This document shows, piece by piece, positions 12,586 to 21,489 of a stretch of 64,000 nt of DNA. The first letter of the stretch is position 1. Each line of letters starts with the position of its first letter. Both the position numbers and the translations under genes were made by a program. Origin of the DNA: Oopsacas minuta (lineage: Eukaryota > Porifera > Hexactinellida > Lyssacinosida > Leucopsacidae); assembly GCA_024704765.1 (NCBI GenBank), contig JAKMXF010000008.1, positions 1 to 64,000 of the forward strand, written 5' to 3'. The notes under the pieces were generated by a model. That model was not told the DNA's origin. It ran no database searches and was given only the letters and a program-made list of their open reading frames with translations.

Positions 12586-13879
12586 CAGGGTTAGGCATAA
12601 GTTCTGCAACAATATTTAAATTAAGCTAGAGGTTCTGCGAATGGTTTTAGGTGAATATTTATTTATTATATATTATCTTCAATATCTTTTTTAAATAATA
12701 CTTAGAGTATTGAGTCCTACTAGAAATATTTTTGGATTTATGGACAAAGAAGCATAATGGTCATTGAGAATCTTGTATCATAATGAAGGCAAGTCAGCTT
12801 CTGTAATATCAAATATACTGTCCATAAACAGATGGATAGTCTATCGTACAATCAAACGTTACAAGGAGACTGGCAGTACCCAGGGCAGGTTTAGAAAAGG
12901 TAGACCTCGTTCTGTTCGTGTTCCTGCTGTTAGGAAGTTCGTTCGAGAGAGTGTCAGGAAGAATTCTGTCAGAAGCATCCAAGGAATGGCAAAAGGCTTC
13001 AATATTTCAACCCGAAATATGGGGAGGATAGTAAAAGAGGATTTAGGCTGGAAATGCTACAGATTTCGAGAGTTACAGTTACTTTCTGAGGTGAATAAAG
13101 GGCGTAGGTATGAAAATGTCTGATTTCTGAGAAAAAGGTTCACTGGTGGCATGCACCAGAATATTGTCTTCTCCGATGAGAAGATTTTACCGTAGAAATG
13201 GCATATTATCGCCACAACAGTCGAATTCTTGCTCCAGATCAAAAGTCTATATCATCATCAATACGCACAATCAAAAGAACTCATAAACCTCATCAACTAT
13301 GGTTTGGGGGCGATTACCTCTGATGGTCGGACACCTCTGGTGTTCATTGCCAAAGGGATGAAAATTAACAAAGGGGTGTATGTAGAGAGCATTTTAGAGA
13401 ACGCATTGAAGCCTTCGGCTGGTGAGCACTTCAATGGCGCGCATTGGTTGTTCCAGCAAGATTCCGCTCCCTCCCACAAAGCCAAAATGACATCTGAGTG
13501 GTTGAAACTCAATGTACGGAATTTGTATCAACTGAGGAATGGCCGGCCTCTTCTCAGATCTAAACCCTATGGATTTCTGTATATGGTCCATCTTAGAGTC
13601 CAGGGTATGTGCATAGCCTCACAAGAATATCGAAAGTCTGAAGTCTTCCCTGAGAAGAGAGTGGGATTTAATCAGTGAGGACGTGTTTCGTGCTGCTGTC
13701 GATTATTTCTATAAGCGATTGAGCCTGTATCGCAGCAAAGGGCAATACATTCGAAGAGCTAGATTAATTTCGTATCCTTAGTATGTATATTCGCTATTTC
13801 ATTACGAATTTCAACTATTATTATGGTAAAATAAGAAATATACTAGTTTATACTTGTTCAGAACTTATGCCTAACCCTG
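12586..13879 (+). mobile_element. maT-family (DD37D) element nested in the P-like element
   Basis: A 1,294-bp element flanked by TA. The left end reads cagggttaggcataagttct. The right end is its inverse, agaacttatgcctaaccctg. A sister copy with the same termini lies at 48749-50051 in the opposite orientation. It sits between the P transposase end (12384) and the right terminal repeat of the P-like element, so it inserted after that element. Confidence 0.9.
12740..13767 (+). pseudogene. maT-type (DD37D) transposase, inactivated
   Basis: Begins MDKEA and then a TAA where the sister copy has K. The helix-turn-helix region follows (LYHNEGKSASVISNILSINR, then VYRTIKRYKETGST), then FRKGRPRSVRVPAVRKFV and NISTRNMGRIVKEDLGW. 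After frameshifts come the central part (TPLVFIAKGMKINKGVYVES) and FQQDSAPSHKAKMTSEWLK with the second catalytic D. The third catalytic region, DLNPMDFCIWSIL, is out of frame because of a lesion in tggccggcctcttctcagat. The same lesion is present in the 48862-49896 copy. The ending FEELD-stop is preserved. Confidence 0.85.
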
Positions 13880-14132
13880 TACATATACGTATTCCACTGT
13901 TAAATATATGGTTTGACTTATTAAAATCAATTATGTTGGCTTTTAATATTCTATTATTAAATAAATCAGGCCATGGATTGTCATTACCATCGACTTTCAA
14001 AGTATTATGTATTATCTATAGGTGTGATTCTACTGCGCTCCTAGTTAATTATTAATCATCAGTTTAAATGATTTACCACACCCGATCCAAAATGTCAATA
14101 GAGTGCCATGCCTTATTAAATAGAATGCTATG

Positions 14133-14377
14133 ATACAGGGTGGGAGATTTTCTTATGAAGTGTAAATTTCTATGAGTTTTATTAAATAATTTTTAAAATG
14201 TGACGTCATAATAATATGTGATGACTTCATATCCAGAAATCTGGAAGCTATAGAAGAAATTTGATTACCCCATTCGATTCCTCGGATACGATAACCTATT
14301 CGCAAATAATACATTGCGTATGGCTATCTGGTACTAGAATACCTATTCTTTACTAACTCCCATTTTAAACCACTGTG
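14133..14377 (+). mobile_element. 3' terminal part of Transib C
   Basis: This stretch lies between the right end of the P-like element and the maT C-terminal half. It ends in CACTGTG (the inverted CACAGTG heptamer) and contains tgacgtcataa at 14201-14211. The same ACGTCATAA motif occurs in the 3' untranslated region of the other two Transib copies, 135 to 175 nt from the 3' terminus in all three. This identifies it as the displaced end of the element beginning near 6048. Confidence 0.7.
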
Positions 14378-14922
14378 TAGAGTCATCCCGACCTCAGTTT
14401 CAGCGATCCCTGATAAGTTCAGATATATGTCGGATGAAGAAACCGCTGTTGGTGATGTTTTGGGGTAGGGTCCCTGCTGTTGGTCGGACACCACTGATTT
14501 TCATCCTCCCAGGAGTGAAAATCAATGCCAAAATATACCAAGAGCTTGTATTAGAGCCTGTGATAAAAGGTCTGAGCCAGACCATGTTTTCTGAACAGCC
14601 ATTTGTCTTCCAACAAGATGGTGCTCCCGCCTATACGACCAATAGGACCTAAGATTGGCTGAAGCACAATATTCCCAATTTTATACATAAGGATGTATGG
14701 CCACCTTACAGTCCTGATTTAAATCCCATGGACTATTCTGTATGGTCTATCTTGGCAAACAAGGCTTGTTCTGTGTCACACAACACAGTTAGCTCTCTAA
14801 AGATTTCCTTGTGCCGAGAATGGGAGAGGATACACCAAGAAACTCTGCGTGCCACAGTAGAAGGATTCCCGAACAGACTTAAGGCTGTCATTTCCAAAAG
14901 GGTGGTTATATTGAATAAATGA
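14378..14922 (+). pseudogene. maT-type (DD37D) transposase, C-terminal half, split
   Basis: Homology begins directly after the Transib terminus with the frame ESSRPQFQRSLISS, runs through KKPLLVMFWGRVPAVGRTPL and GVKINAKIYQELVLE, then FVFQQDGAPAYT (second catalytic D). After one TAG it continues WLKHNIPNF and WPPYSPDLNPMDYSVWSIL. The D of PMD is the third catalytic residue, 37 residues after the second, hence DD37D. It ends KAVISKRVVILNK. Together with 5537-6047 it makes one maT transposase. It is a different subfamily from the maT copies at 12586 and 48749. Confidence 0.8.
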
Positions 14923-15021
14923 CTATGCAATCGCTTCCTAATAGTATATATGAATTCTAAGTAGAAAATCAATGATGTAGGTCATGCTGAAAGAATATTA
15001 TAGACATTAGATATTTATAGT

Positions 15022-15548
15022 GACACTTAGCTCATTAAATAGACAATGAGCTAATTGCATTTGTTATTGCTCAAAACTCAAATGAGATAAAACTATTCTG
15101 ATAGCATATTTGAATTCTACTGATCGGTGATACCGCAGTATTCACATTTCGAAAGTTTACATCGAATCTTAATGACTATATTAGCATTTTCCTATTTGTG
15201 CCAAAAGTGGTAGATATCAAATTTCGTATGCGAATACTAATTTGACAGTAATCGAATTATCTCAACTATACAAATATTAGCAAGTCAGTTTAGAGAATGT
15301 CAAGCGATTTTCATATTGTATTCCATTATGGTGCCAATATTTTAGTTTTATGCAGCTTCTGCCACTTGTGGCACAAAAAATAAATGCTTACAACTCATAG
15401 AGCTCTACACTAAGCGAAATATACATAATGGGGTAACACACCGGTAGAATTCAAATATGCTATCAGAATTGATTCATCCCATACGAGTTATTTTGCAATT
15501 CAGAATTGATTATGTATTAGCTCATTTTCGATTTAATGAGCAAAGTAC
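15022..15548. mobile_element. short foldback MITE
   Basis: The left part ttagctcattaaatagacaa returns inverted near 15520-15545. The inner stretch attctgatagcatatttgaa followed by ttctac (about 15093) returns inverted near 15441-15475. The centre contains gccacttgtggcac-type text. The inner block atttgaattctac followed by a cggtgatacc- or gcgagttacccc-type sequence is shared with the larger foldback elements at 26257 and 50056, so this looks like a shorter member of the same family. No coding capacity. The outermost bases and target duplication are uncertain. Confidence 0.6.
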
Positions 15549-15789
15549 TGCAATATAATATCTAGTTATATAAATTTTCACGGATTTCCTCAGGATAATG
15601 TTAACAAGCACAGTCAGAACGTTCTTTAAGGTATATTATCTTATGGATATTCAAAATTTCGCCGTATAGCTTTAGTTGCGTTGAAATCCATGCTCGGTTA
15701 GTGTATGGTATATAGTATCCAATCCTATCAGATTTACACTTTTGGAAAATTGTGCACAACATCCGTCAAAAACCATTGCAGAGCCTCTA

Positions 15790-16034
15790 CAGTAGAACCT
15801 CCCAAAGTGGGGCCTCCCAAAGTGGGGTGCTGCCTAAAGTGGGGTGTACAATTGGTGTGTTTAGTAAACTACACTAAATGAACCTCCCAAAGTGGGGTTT
15901 TTGTCTGAAGTGGGGTGTGGGGTGCGCCTGCTGAAATTTTAAACAATATTGTATACAAAATTTACATTTTGTATTCCCAAAGTGGGGTATCCAAAATGGG
16001 GTATTTCCCAAAGCGGGGTACCTAAGTGGGGTGA
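15790..16034. repeat. iterated AGTGGGG units, left subterminal region
   Basis: Nine copies of a CCCAAAGTGGGGT-like unit occur between the left terminus and the end of the transposase gene. Some are degenerate (aaaatgggg, aaagcgggg). Three more are near the right end (17761-17830), one inverted. Iterated subterminal motifs are typical transposase-binding sites, but that role is inferred here. Confidence 0.8.
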
Positions 16035-16107
16035 ATATATATCATAAAATATCACTACTATATGCTAAAAGTAATTCAATACTTGGATAGTATCCTTCCT
16101 ATACCAC

Positions 16108-17709
16108 TTAATTTTCATTATTCTTCTTCAACAGATAAACGTCAATTGATGGTTGAATCAGATTAGCCTGTACCCTTTCCAGGATTTTGTCTTGAACTGA
16201 GATAACCCATGCTACTTCATCATCCATTCCTTTGTGTTCAAAATACTTTTCGAGTTCAGATAAACGCAACATGGCTTCTTTTGTACTTATTGGACGACTA
16301 CCTAGTTCTAGGTCTACCTGTTCTTCATTTATTTCAATTTCAGGTTTAGCACCACTGTCATCCTGTTCTTCGGCATTTCTAACTTGATTTTCTTTAGCAT
16401 CGAACAACTCAATCATTTCTAGAACTTGATCAGCGTCTACAACTGCAGGTGGACCAGCTATTAAAACTTCTTGATCTAGGATATCCTGCTCATCATGATT
16501 TACAACATCTGAAATTAGATCTGGAATGATTTCATTATCTGATTCAAAGCGGAAACCAGCTTTCTCAAAACAACGAGAAACAGTGGATGTATTGTGTAAA
16601 GAATTCCAAACCCTACCAAGCCATACACATGCACGCAACATATCGACGCCTTCCATGGGATGTTTATCGATGAAAATCATCTTAGACATGTGTTCATGGA
16701 GGTATTTACGATATCTAATTTTCAAAGCGTTACCGATCCCTTGATCGATAGGTTGTAACAGAGATGTACAATTCGGTGGTAACCATTCAACACGGACATG
16801 GGTTAGATGTTCCTTTGCTAATTCGAATCCACATTCATGACCGGAAAAATTATCAAGAAAGAGCAAGACATTCCGTTTCTGTGTTTCAATTGTTGTATTT
16901 AAATATAAAAGCCACTCCTTGAAAATAGTAGAATTCATCCATCCTTTGGGAGTCGCTTTCCATTGCATGCATGCCGGGAGTTTATTAGTGTCGTAGTGAA
17001 TTCTAGAGAATGCTCTTGGTTTTGAATACTGATTAATAACAATCATTTGCTCCATATGTCCATCCATAGCAGCAACAATGAACACAGTAATCCTCTTCTT
17101 GCAGACTTTACTTCCTGCAGGGTCTGTGCCTTGCTGAAGCAATGTTCTTTTTCCACTTTGTTCCCAATAAAGACCAACCTCGTCACCATTTAGAACATCT
17201 TTTTTGTCATAACCTTTAAGGAGAGTAGGTAATATCTTCTTGAATCCCTCAACAGCATTCATGGGAGCTGACGCTCTTTCTCCTTGGAGAGTTCTACTTA
17301 CAATTCTATTGCGGCTTCGGAACCTTTCTAACCAGCCATTAGAGGCACTAAAACCATCTAAATTGGGCAGCTTCTTCAAAATCATTGTGGCAATATTTTG
17401 TATAATTGGACCAGTTACAATAGCACTTAAATCTCGGGCTCTCACGATATACTCAACAAGTTTGTCATCCACATCAATAGTCTTAACCTTGACTATACGC
17501 TTTCTTTCCGTACCTTTGCGAGGAGCACTATCTAGTGTTTCAAAATTAATAGCTACCCATCGTTCCTTTTCCTTGCCAATCCTAGACACAGTACCTTTGG
17601 AGGCCTTGTACTTTTTTACAGCATCTAACTGGGTCATTCCTTTGGATAGATCCTGTGCAATTTCGACCTTCTTCTTTAAACTTAGTTGAGTTTTATGAAC
17701 AGTAGCCAT
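16108..17709 (-). CDS. pogo/Tigger-like transposase
   Basis: A 533-residue uninterrupted frame. Residues about 8-50 form a psq-type helix-turn-helix (LSLKKKVEIAQDLSKGMTQL ... GTVSRIGKEKERW). A CENP-B-type DNA-binding domain follows, ending PNLDGFSASNGWLERFRSRN. The DDE_1 catalytic core has LNGDEVGLYW (first D), LLFLDNFSGHE (second D) and LLQPIDQGIGNALKIRYR (third D, 35 residues after the second). An acidic C-terminal tail completes it. Length and order match pogo/Tigger transposases, which act in the nucleus to cut and paste elements at TA. All three catalytic residues are visible and no stop interrupts the frame, so the protein may be functional. A domesticated CENP-B or jerky-like gene is unlikely because the terminal repeats are intact. 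Confidence 0.93.
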   Translation of the reverse strand: MATVHKTQLSLKKKVEIAQDLSKGMTQLDAVKKYKASKGTVSRIGKEKERWVAINFETLDSAPRKGTERKRIVKVKTIDVDDKLVEYIVRARDLSAIVTGPIIQNIATMILKKLPNLDGFSASNGWLERFRSRNRIVSRTLQGERASAPMNAVEGFKKILPTLLKGYDKKDVLNGDEVGLYWEQSGKRTLLQQGTDPAGSKVCKKRITVFIVAAMDGHMEQMIVINQYSKPRAFSRIHYDTNKLPACMQWKATPKGWMNSTIFKEWLLYLNTTIETQKRNVLLFLDNFSGHECGFELAKEHLTHVRVEWLPPNCTSLLQPIDQGIGNALKIRYRKYLHEHMSKMIFIDKHPMEGVDMLRACVWLGRVWNSLHNTSTVSRCFEKAGFRFESDNEIIPDLISDVVNHDEQDILDQEVLIAGPPAVVDADQVLEMIELFDAKENQVRNAEEQDDSGAKPEIEINEEQVDLELGSRPISTKEAMLRLSELEKYFEHKGMDDEVAWVISVQDKILERVQANLIQPSIDVYLLKKNNEN

Positions 17710-17841
17710 AAATCATATAAAATCTAGAACAACACTTAATGAAATTTTTTTTAATTATTGTCAGAAGTGGGGTATTTCCCAAAGTGGGGTGCAAAATTTT
17801 AGCAGTGCTTCCCAGACACCCCACTTAGGGAGGTTCTACTG

Positions 17842-19310
17842 TACTTTGAAATATTTGAATTGTATACGCCTAAACTCTTATTATATTCCACTGAAATTGG
17901 ACATCATGATTCTTTGGGATGTAAATAACAAGAAAAATAATTACCCAAGTGTTGTCTCCAATATACCTGTCAACTGATGCACCATAATATATATGCCTAT
18001 ATATATGTTTGTATGTTCAGAATTGATTGAAGAAACGGCTGATTTTGGCATACAGAGTTATTTTGGGTCTGACACGAACAAGTTCAAGTCTTCGAAGAAA
18101 ATTTCTGTCACCTTTTTAGGATTTTTGAAAATCACATTATTAACCACTGTTCAGCCAATATACATGATAGACTTTTGAAAATTGAATCACAGGTACCCCT
18201 TAATGTGCAAAATGTCCCCTGACGTTAAGATTCTGATCAAGTCTAACTCGACACTTCTTTAGTGTTTTTTGATCCCTCCGAATACCCATTGTCCAGATAA
18301 CCGTCGCCATCATGAATACCTTCGATGTCCAAATTACTTTCATGGGTTTCTATAACTTGACTATTCCGCCAATTGGTTGAAGATTGACAAGATATATTTC
18401 AACACATAGGTTACGGAGAAAGTTTTCCCAATCTGTGATCATCTGCTCATCCCAACCTAAGTTCTTGTTTCTGGAAGGCAGTTGTTTCTAAATTTTCTGA
18501 CCAGAAATGTATAAATTCTAACAATTCTGTTAAAGGGTGATTTGACCCTTCTTGAAATGACCCAATCCTCATAGATGCAAACTTTCTCCCGACATCACCA
18601 ACTCTTCCTTTCAGAAATACCAGCTAATGTACCAGGTCGCAATTGATCTACATTTGCACTGCATGCTGTCATTCACCAGATCGTGTTGCTGCATTCAAGT
18701 GATGCATGTATCAGGATCAATTGTAATGGTTCTAAACAATTCTTTCAAGGTTATTCCTCCGATTACTGGATAAGCGATTGGGGAAATATAGTTGAAAAGG
18801 AGATACTACCATTGGGACATCAATTACTCCTTAGAAATATGAATTTTAATTATTTGTGATGAAAATAAATAGTATGTTATTCTGCTAAATAGAGTTTGCA
18901 TCTATATATAGTTGAAGTGTTGGTGATATTGGAATGTGCCCAAACCACCACAACAGTGGTTTCTACGACAGTTGCACAAATCCATATATTCTGTAATATA
19001 TTTTGCGCATAAGATGTTAGCATTCTATTTGGATAATTACAAACTCAATTTGCGATTATAGTTACGTAATATTCTTTGAAACCCTACTTTTTGAATAATT
19101 ACAACCTAATAACCAATACATTTGGGTGATAAACCTGCTTTCTTGCTTGCATCATATACCTATGTTATATCCTTATTGAATTTGTGGGTATTTGGCTTCA
19201 ATACTAATTTCAATTTCTTTAGATCAATCTGCTTTCCTCCACGTGTTCTATAACGGTACATATAGCGATTTTACTCTCTTAAATTTTGGGGGATTTCAGA
19301 TGCAATTGTA
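17842..19310. other. intergenic, nothing recognised
   Basis: AT-rich sequence without recognisable coding, terminal repeats or RNA genes. Short open frames at 17789-17977 and 17993-18178 show no domain. Confidence 0.5.
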
Positions 19311-19339
19311 CCAGAAATTTAGTTGTTTAATCCTTTACC

Positions 19340-19776
19340 TAACCTGAAGCACCAAGCTGTCCCGCAGCGAGGAAGCAACGGAAGCGAGCCAGTATGCAGA
19401 TTGATTGCGTTGTAATAGTATAGATTTATATGCTTCTTTTTCTGCCTAACTGACCTGATTAATGAGATTGACGATATACTGGTGGCTCTACCAAAGTATA
19501 GTCTACTGTATTTTCTATGGGTATTGTGCATATTTCACGTTTTATTTACTCAATTCACAAATCAGCGATTCTTCAGGTCCCATTGCCGAATATTATACCA
19601 TAGAACCCGCGAAGCGGTTGTTTATCTGCGAACCTCACCTCGTAAAGCAACCCCTCCAAGATAAGTTCAGGATTTTGAATTTTACGAGCCTTTGGCTCGT
19701 TGCTTCGCGATGAACTCGGCGCATTGCGCCTCGAAGTATTCAACAGACAAACAAACAAACAAACAAACAACAACAA
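19340..19776. repeat. GC-richer islet ending in an (ACAA)n tail
   Basis: A patch of raised GC content with imperfect repeated text (cccgcgaagcgg, gttgcttcgcgatg, gcgcattgcgcctcgaag). It ends in a run of acaaac units at about 19747-19775. A short-period tail at the end of a composition-shifted block is typical of a SINE or non-LTR 3' end, but no tRNA-like promoter or reverse transcriptase was recognised, so the identity is open. Confidence 0.4.
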
Positions 19777-19952
19777 TTGAGATATAATACTATTGATGTT
19801 TACAATATTCAGGCTGAGTATACTCAGTTACCCCATTATTGTCGTTGAAAATATGATTCTACCTCAATTTTGAAATTTGTTTTTATGTATTCATAAAATC
19901 AGCAATAAATTTACAAATGATAAACATTAAAATGCCTAATTCGAATTCAGCG

Positions 19953-20098
19953 TACAGTGAAACCTCGTTCATACGAACATATTTAATACGATTTCCGGTT
20001 AAGACGAACTGGATTTTACACAATTTTACTTCGTACAATGGAGATACAATTGTTTTTACTCCGATAAAGAGTACAAATCTCGATGGTCCCTTGGTGTA
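19953..20098 (+). mobile_element. fragment of a pogo/Tigger-type terminus
   Basis: A TA followed by cagtgaaacctcgttcatac, with downstream cggttaagacgaactgga, has the form of pogo/Tigger left ends (CAGTGAAACCTCG ... taagacga). No matching inverted right end was found. A similar string (cggataagacgtacttcggt) occurs near 23815 in the same orientation, so these are probably separate remnants. Confidence 0.4.
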
Positions 20099-20289
20099 AG
20101 TTTTATTGAATTCTATTTACTTCTTTGTTAAACACGATAACTACTAATTATGCGACAATTTCAAATTGCATCTCATAAATCCTTTCCTTGACAACGGGCA
20201 AACAAATAGACAATAATTGAGATTAAATAATATAAATATATCTTCTCATTTATATATTCAGCCAATAATTATAACTTTGGATATGAAAT

Positions 20290-20317
20290 AACATATTCTT
20301 TATTTGTTTCTATTTAG
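20290..20317 (+). other. possible 3' splice site of a 5' UTR intron
   Basis: The sequence tttgtttctatttag ends in AG at 20317 after a pyrimidine-rich tract, 26 bases before the cyclin Y ATG. This would fit an upstream non-coding exon. No donor was identified, so the call rests only on the acceptor shape and position. Confidence 0.3.
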
Positions 20318-20343
20318 ACATTAATCAGGAGGAAATAGATATT

Positions 20344-21489
20344 ATGGGTAATTGTCTTCGTCCATATGTTTCTCTTGAGGATAGAGATATTAAACAAAAC
20401 AACCAGAGATCAAGCGCTTATATTTCTTCTGACCATGTGTCAGATTTTGATATAATTCAGCATAAACAACCTAAGCTTAATGGTAAAAATATTTTCGATT
20501 GTCCAAATTTATTACAATCAAATTCTATACTCTCAAATTCACCAAATGTGCAACAGCCAAAGCAAGGCTCTATATTATCTCCAGGTAGTGCAAATTCTTC
20601 TTTCCTTCCAATAGATCCTTCACTAATGCATATTAGTGAACGTGAAGATTTCGCTACACTAAATGATACTTTGTTTTTGAAAAGATTCTATAGTAATATC
20701 ATTCGAAATTCTGATCACATGCACTTATCAATAATTGGCAATCATAATGGAATCCGGAAATTCTCGTCTACCAGTAGTGTTTTTATCGATTCAAATACAG
20801 TGACCCAACCAAATATGAAGCATACCCTAAAATCAGTAGCGTTAGCATTGCATAATTTACTCATATTCGATTCTAAAAATCAACAACCTCGTAACTTGGA
20901 TGTTTTTGATGAGCGTTTACACCCAATTTCAAGTCACAATGCAATTTGTTTCGATAGCAGCCTTATTCCAGAAGCCAAGAATATTTATAAATTCATGAAA
21001 CATCTTTTTCATTCAGCACAGTTGACGGCAGAATGTGCAATTATTACTCTTATCTATTTGGAGCGCCTTCTTATATACGCAGAGATTGATATTTCAGTTT
21101 TTACTTGGAAACGAATATTGCTTGGATCAATCTTGTTAGCTTCGAAAGTATGGGATGATCAAGCTGTGTGGAATGTGGATTATTGTCATATTTTGAAGGA
21201 ATTACAAGTTGATGATGTCAATGAAATGGAAAGATATTTTTTAGAACTATTACAATTCGATATTAATGTCCCTTCAAGTGTATACGCTAAATATTATTTC
21301 GATTTGCGAACTTTCGCTGAGTTTAACAACATTTCACTCCCTCTTGAACCTTTGACTAAGCAGAGAGCTGTGCATTTAGAAGCAATGTCTACACATTGTG
21401 ATTCTGATATCGAAAATTTTCAACTAAATACACGGTCTAATAGTGTAGAGCAAATTTTTCCTTCCAAATCTTATGTTGTACTGAACTGA
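20344..21489 (+). CDS. CCNY: cyclin Y-like protein
   Basis: A 381-residue uninterrupted frame matching cyclin Y, the membrane-anchored cyclin that activates CDK14/CDK16 (Eip63E in flies) and promotes LRP6 phosphorylation in Wnt signalling. It begins MGNC: Gly2 fits N-myristoylation and Cys4 palmitoylation, as known for the family. Residues about 140-165 (RKFSSTSSVFIDSNTVTQPN) match the conserved block before the cyclin box. The cyclin box follows with TAECAIITLIYLERLLIYAE, LLASKVWDDQAVWNVDYC and FDINVPSSVYAKYYFDLR, the most conserved stretch. The tail keeps an RSNSVE motif resembling the family's C-terminal 14-3-3 site. The N-terminal 140 residues are longer and diverged from the usual ~341-residue protein. 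There are no introns in the coding region, unlike typical CCNY genes. It may be an intronless paralogue or retrocopy, but the frame is intact. Confidence 0.93.
   Translation: MGNCLRPYVSLEDRDIKQNNQRSSAYISSDHVSDFDIIQHKQPKLNGKNIFDCPNLLQSNSILSNSPNVQQPKQGSILSPGSANSSFLPIDPSLMHISEREDFATLNDTLFLKRFYSNIIRNSDHMHLSIIGNHNGIRKFSSTSSVFIDSNTVTQPNMKHTLKSVALALHNLLIFDSKNQQPRNLDVFDERLHPISSHNAICFDSSLIPEAKNIYKFMKHLFHSAQLTAECAIITLIYLERLLIYAEIDISVFTWKRILLGSILLASKVWDDQAVWNVDYCHILKELQVDDVNEMERYFLELLQFDINVPSSVYAKYYFDLRTFAEFNNISLPLEPLTKQRAVHLEAMSTHCDSDIENFQLNTRSNSVEQIFPSKSYVVLN

Larger units (their letters stand above)
8909..14132 (+). mobile_element. P-like (THAP) DNA transposon with a nested maT
   Basis: Both ends carry an imperfect inverted repeat. 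The left reads catactattctatatactaa and then ggcaatggcactctat. The right, read inverted, gives catagcattctatttaataa and then ggcatggcactctat. Between them lies a P-element-type transposase with a THAP domain. The 8 bp outside the left end (aatactgg) resemble gatacagg at the right (6 of 8), a possible decayed target duplication. The element sits in the 3' untranslated part of Transib C, whose end resumes beyond it. A maT copy at 12586-13879 lies between the gene and the right terminus. Without that insert the element is about 3.9 kb. Confidence 0.75.
6048..14377 (+). mobile_element. Transib element C, split by a P-like element
   Basis: A RAG1-like Transib transposon inserted into the maT gene (5537-6047 and 14378-14922). 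Its 3' end is clear: the strand ends cactgtg at 14371-14377, so the inverted terminus reads CACAGTG followed by 17 nt and then GTAAAGAATAGG, matching the 3' ends of the other two Transib copies. The 5-bp target copy after it is tagag. At the left the corresponding tagac lies at 6044-6048, one mismatch, but the left heptamer is not preserved, so that boundary is uncertain by some tens of bases. Its 3' part is separated by a 5.2-kb P-like insertion and resumes at about 14133. Confidence 0.75.
15790..17841 (-). mobile_element. pogo/Tigger-like element, apparently intact
   Basis: A 2,052-bp element flanked by TA. Termini read cagtagaacctcccaaagtg on the left and, inverted, cagtagaacctccctaagtg on the right. 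It holds a full-length transposase on the minus strand. Both subterminal regions are packed with the unit CCCAAAGTGGGGT (see the separate repeat entry). The clean ends and unbroken gene make this one of the youngest elements in the window. Confidence 0.95.

Noticed and set aside
16526-17689. Plus-strand frames opposite the Tigger gene
   Set aside because: Antisense shadows of the intact transposase at 16108-17709.
19340-19776. tRNA or SINE head in the GC-rich islet
   Set aside because: No cloverleaf or A/B box pattern could be assigned by eye.
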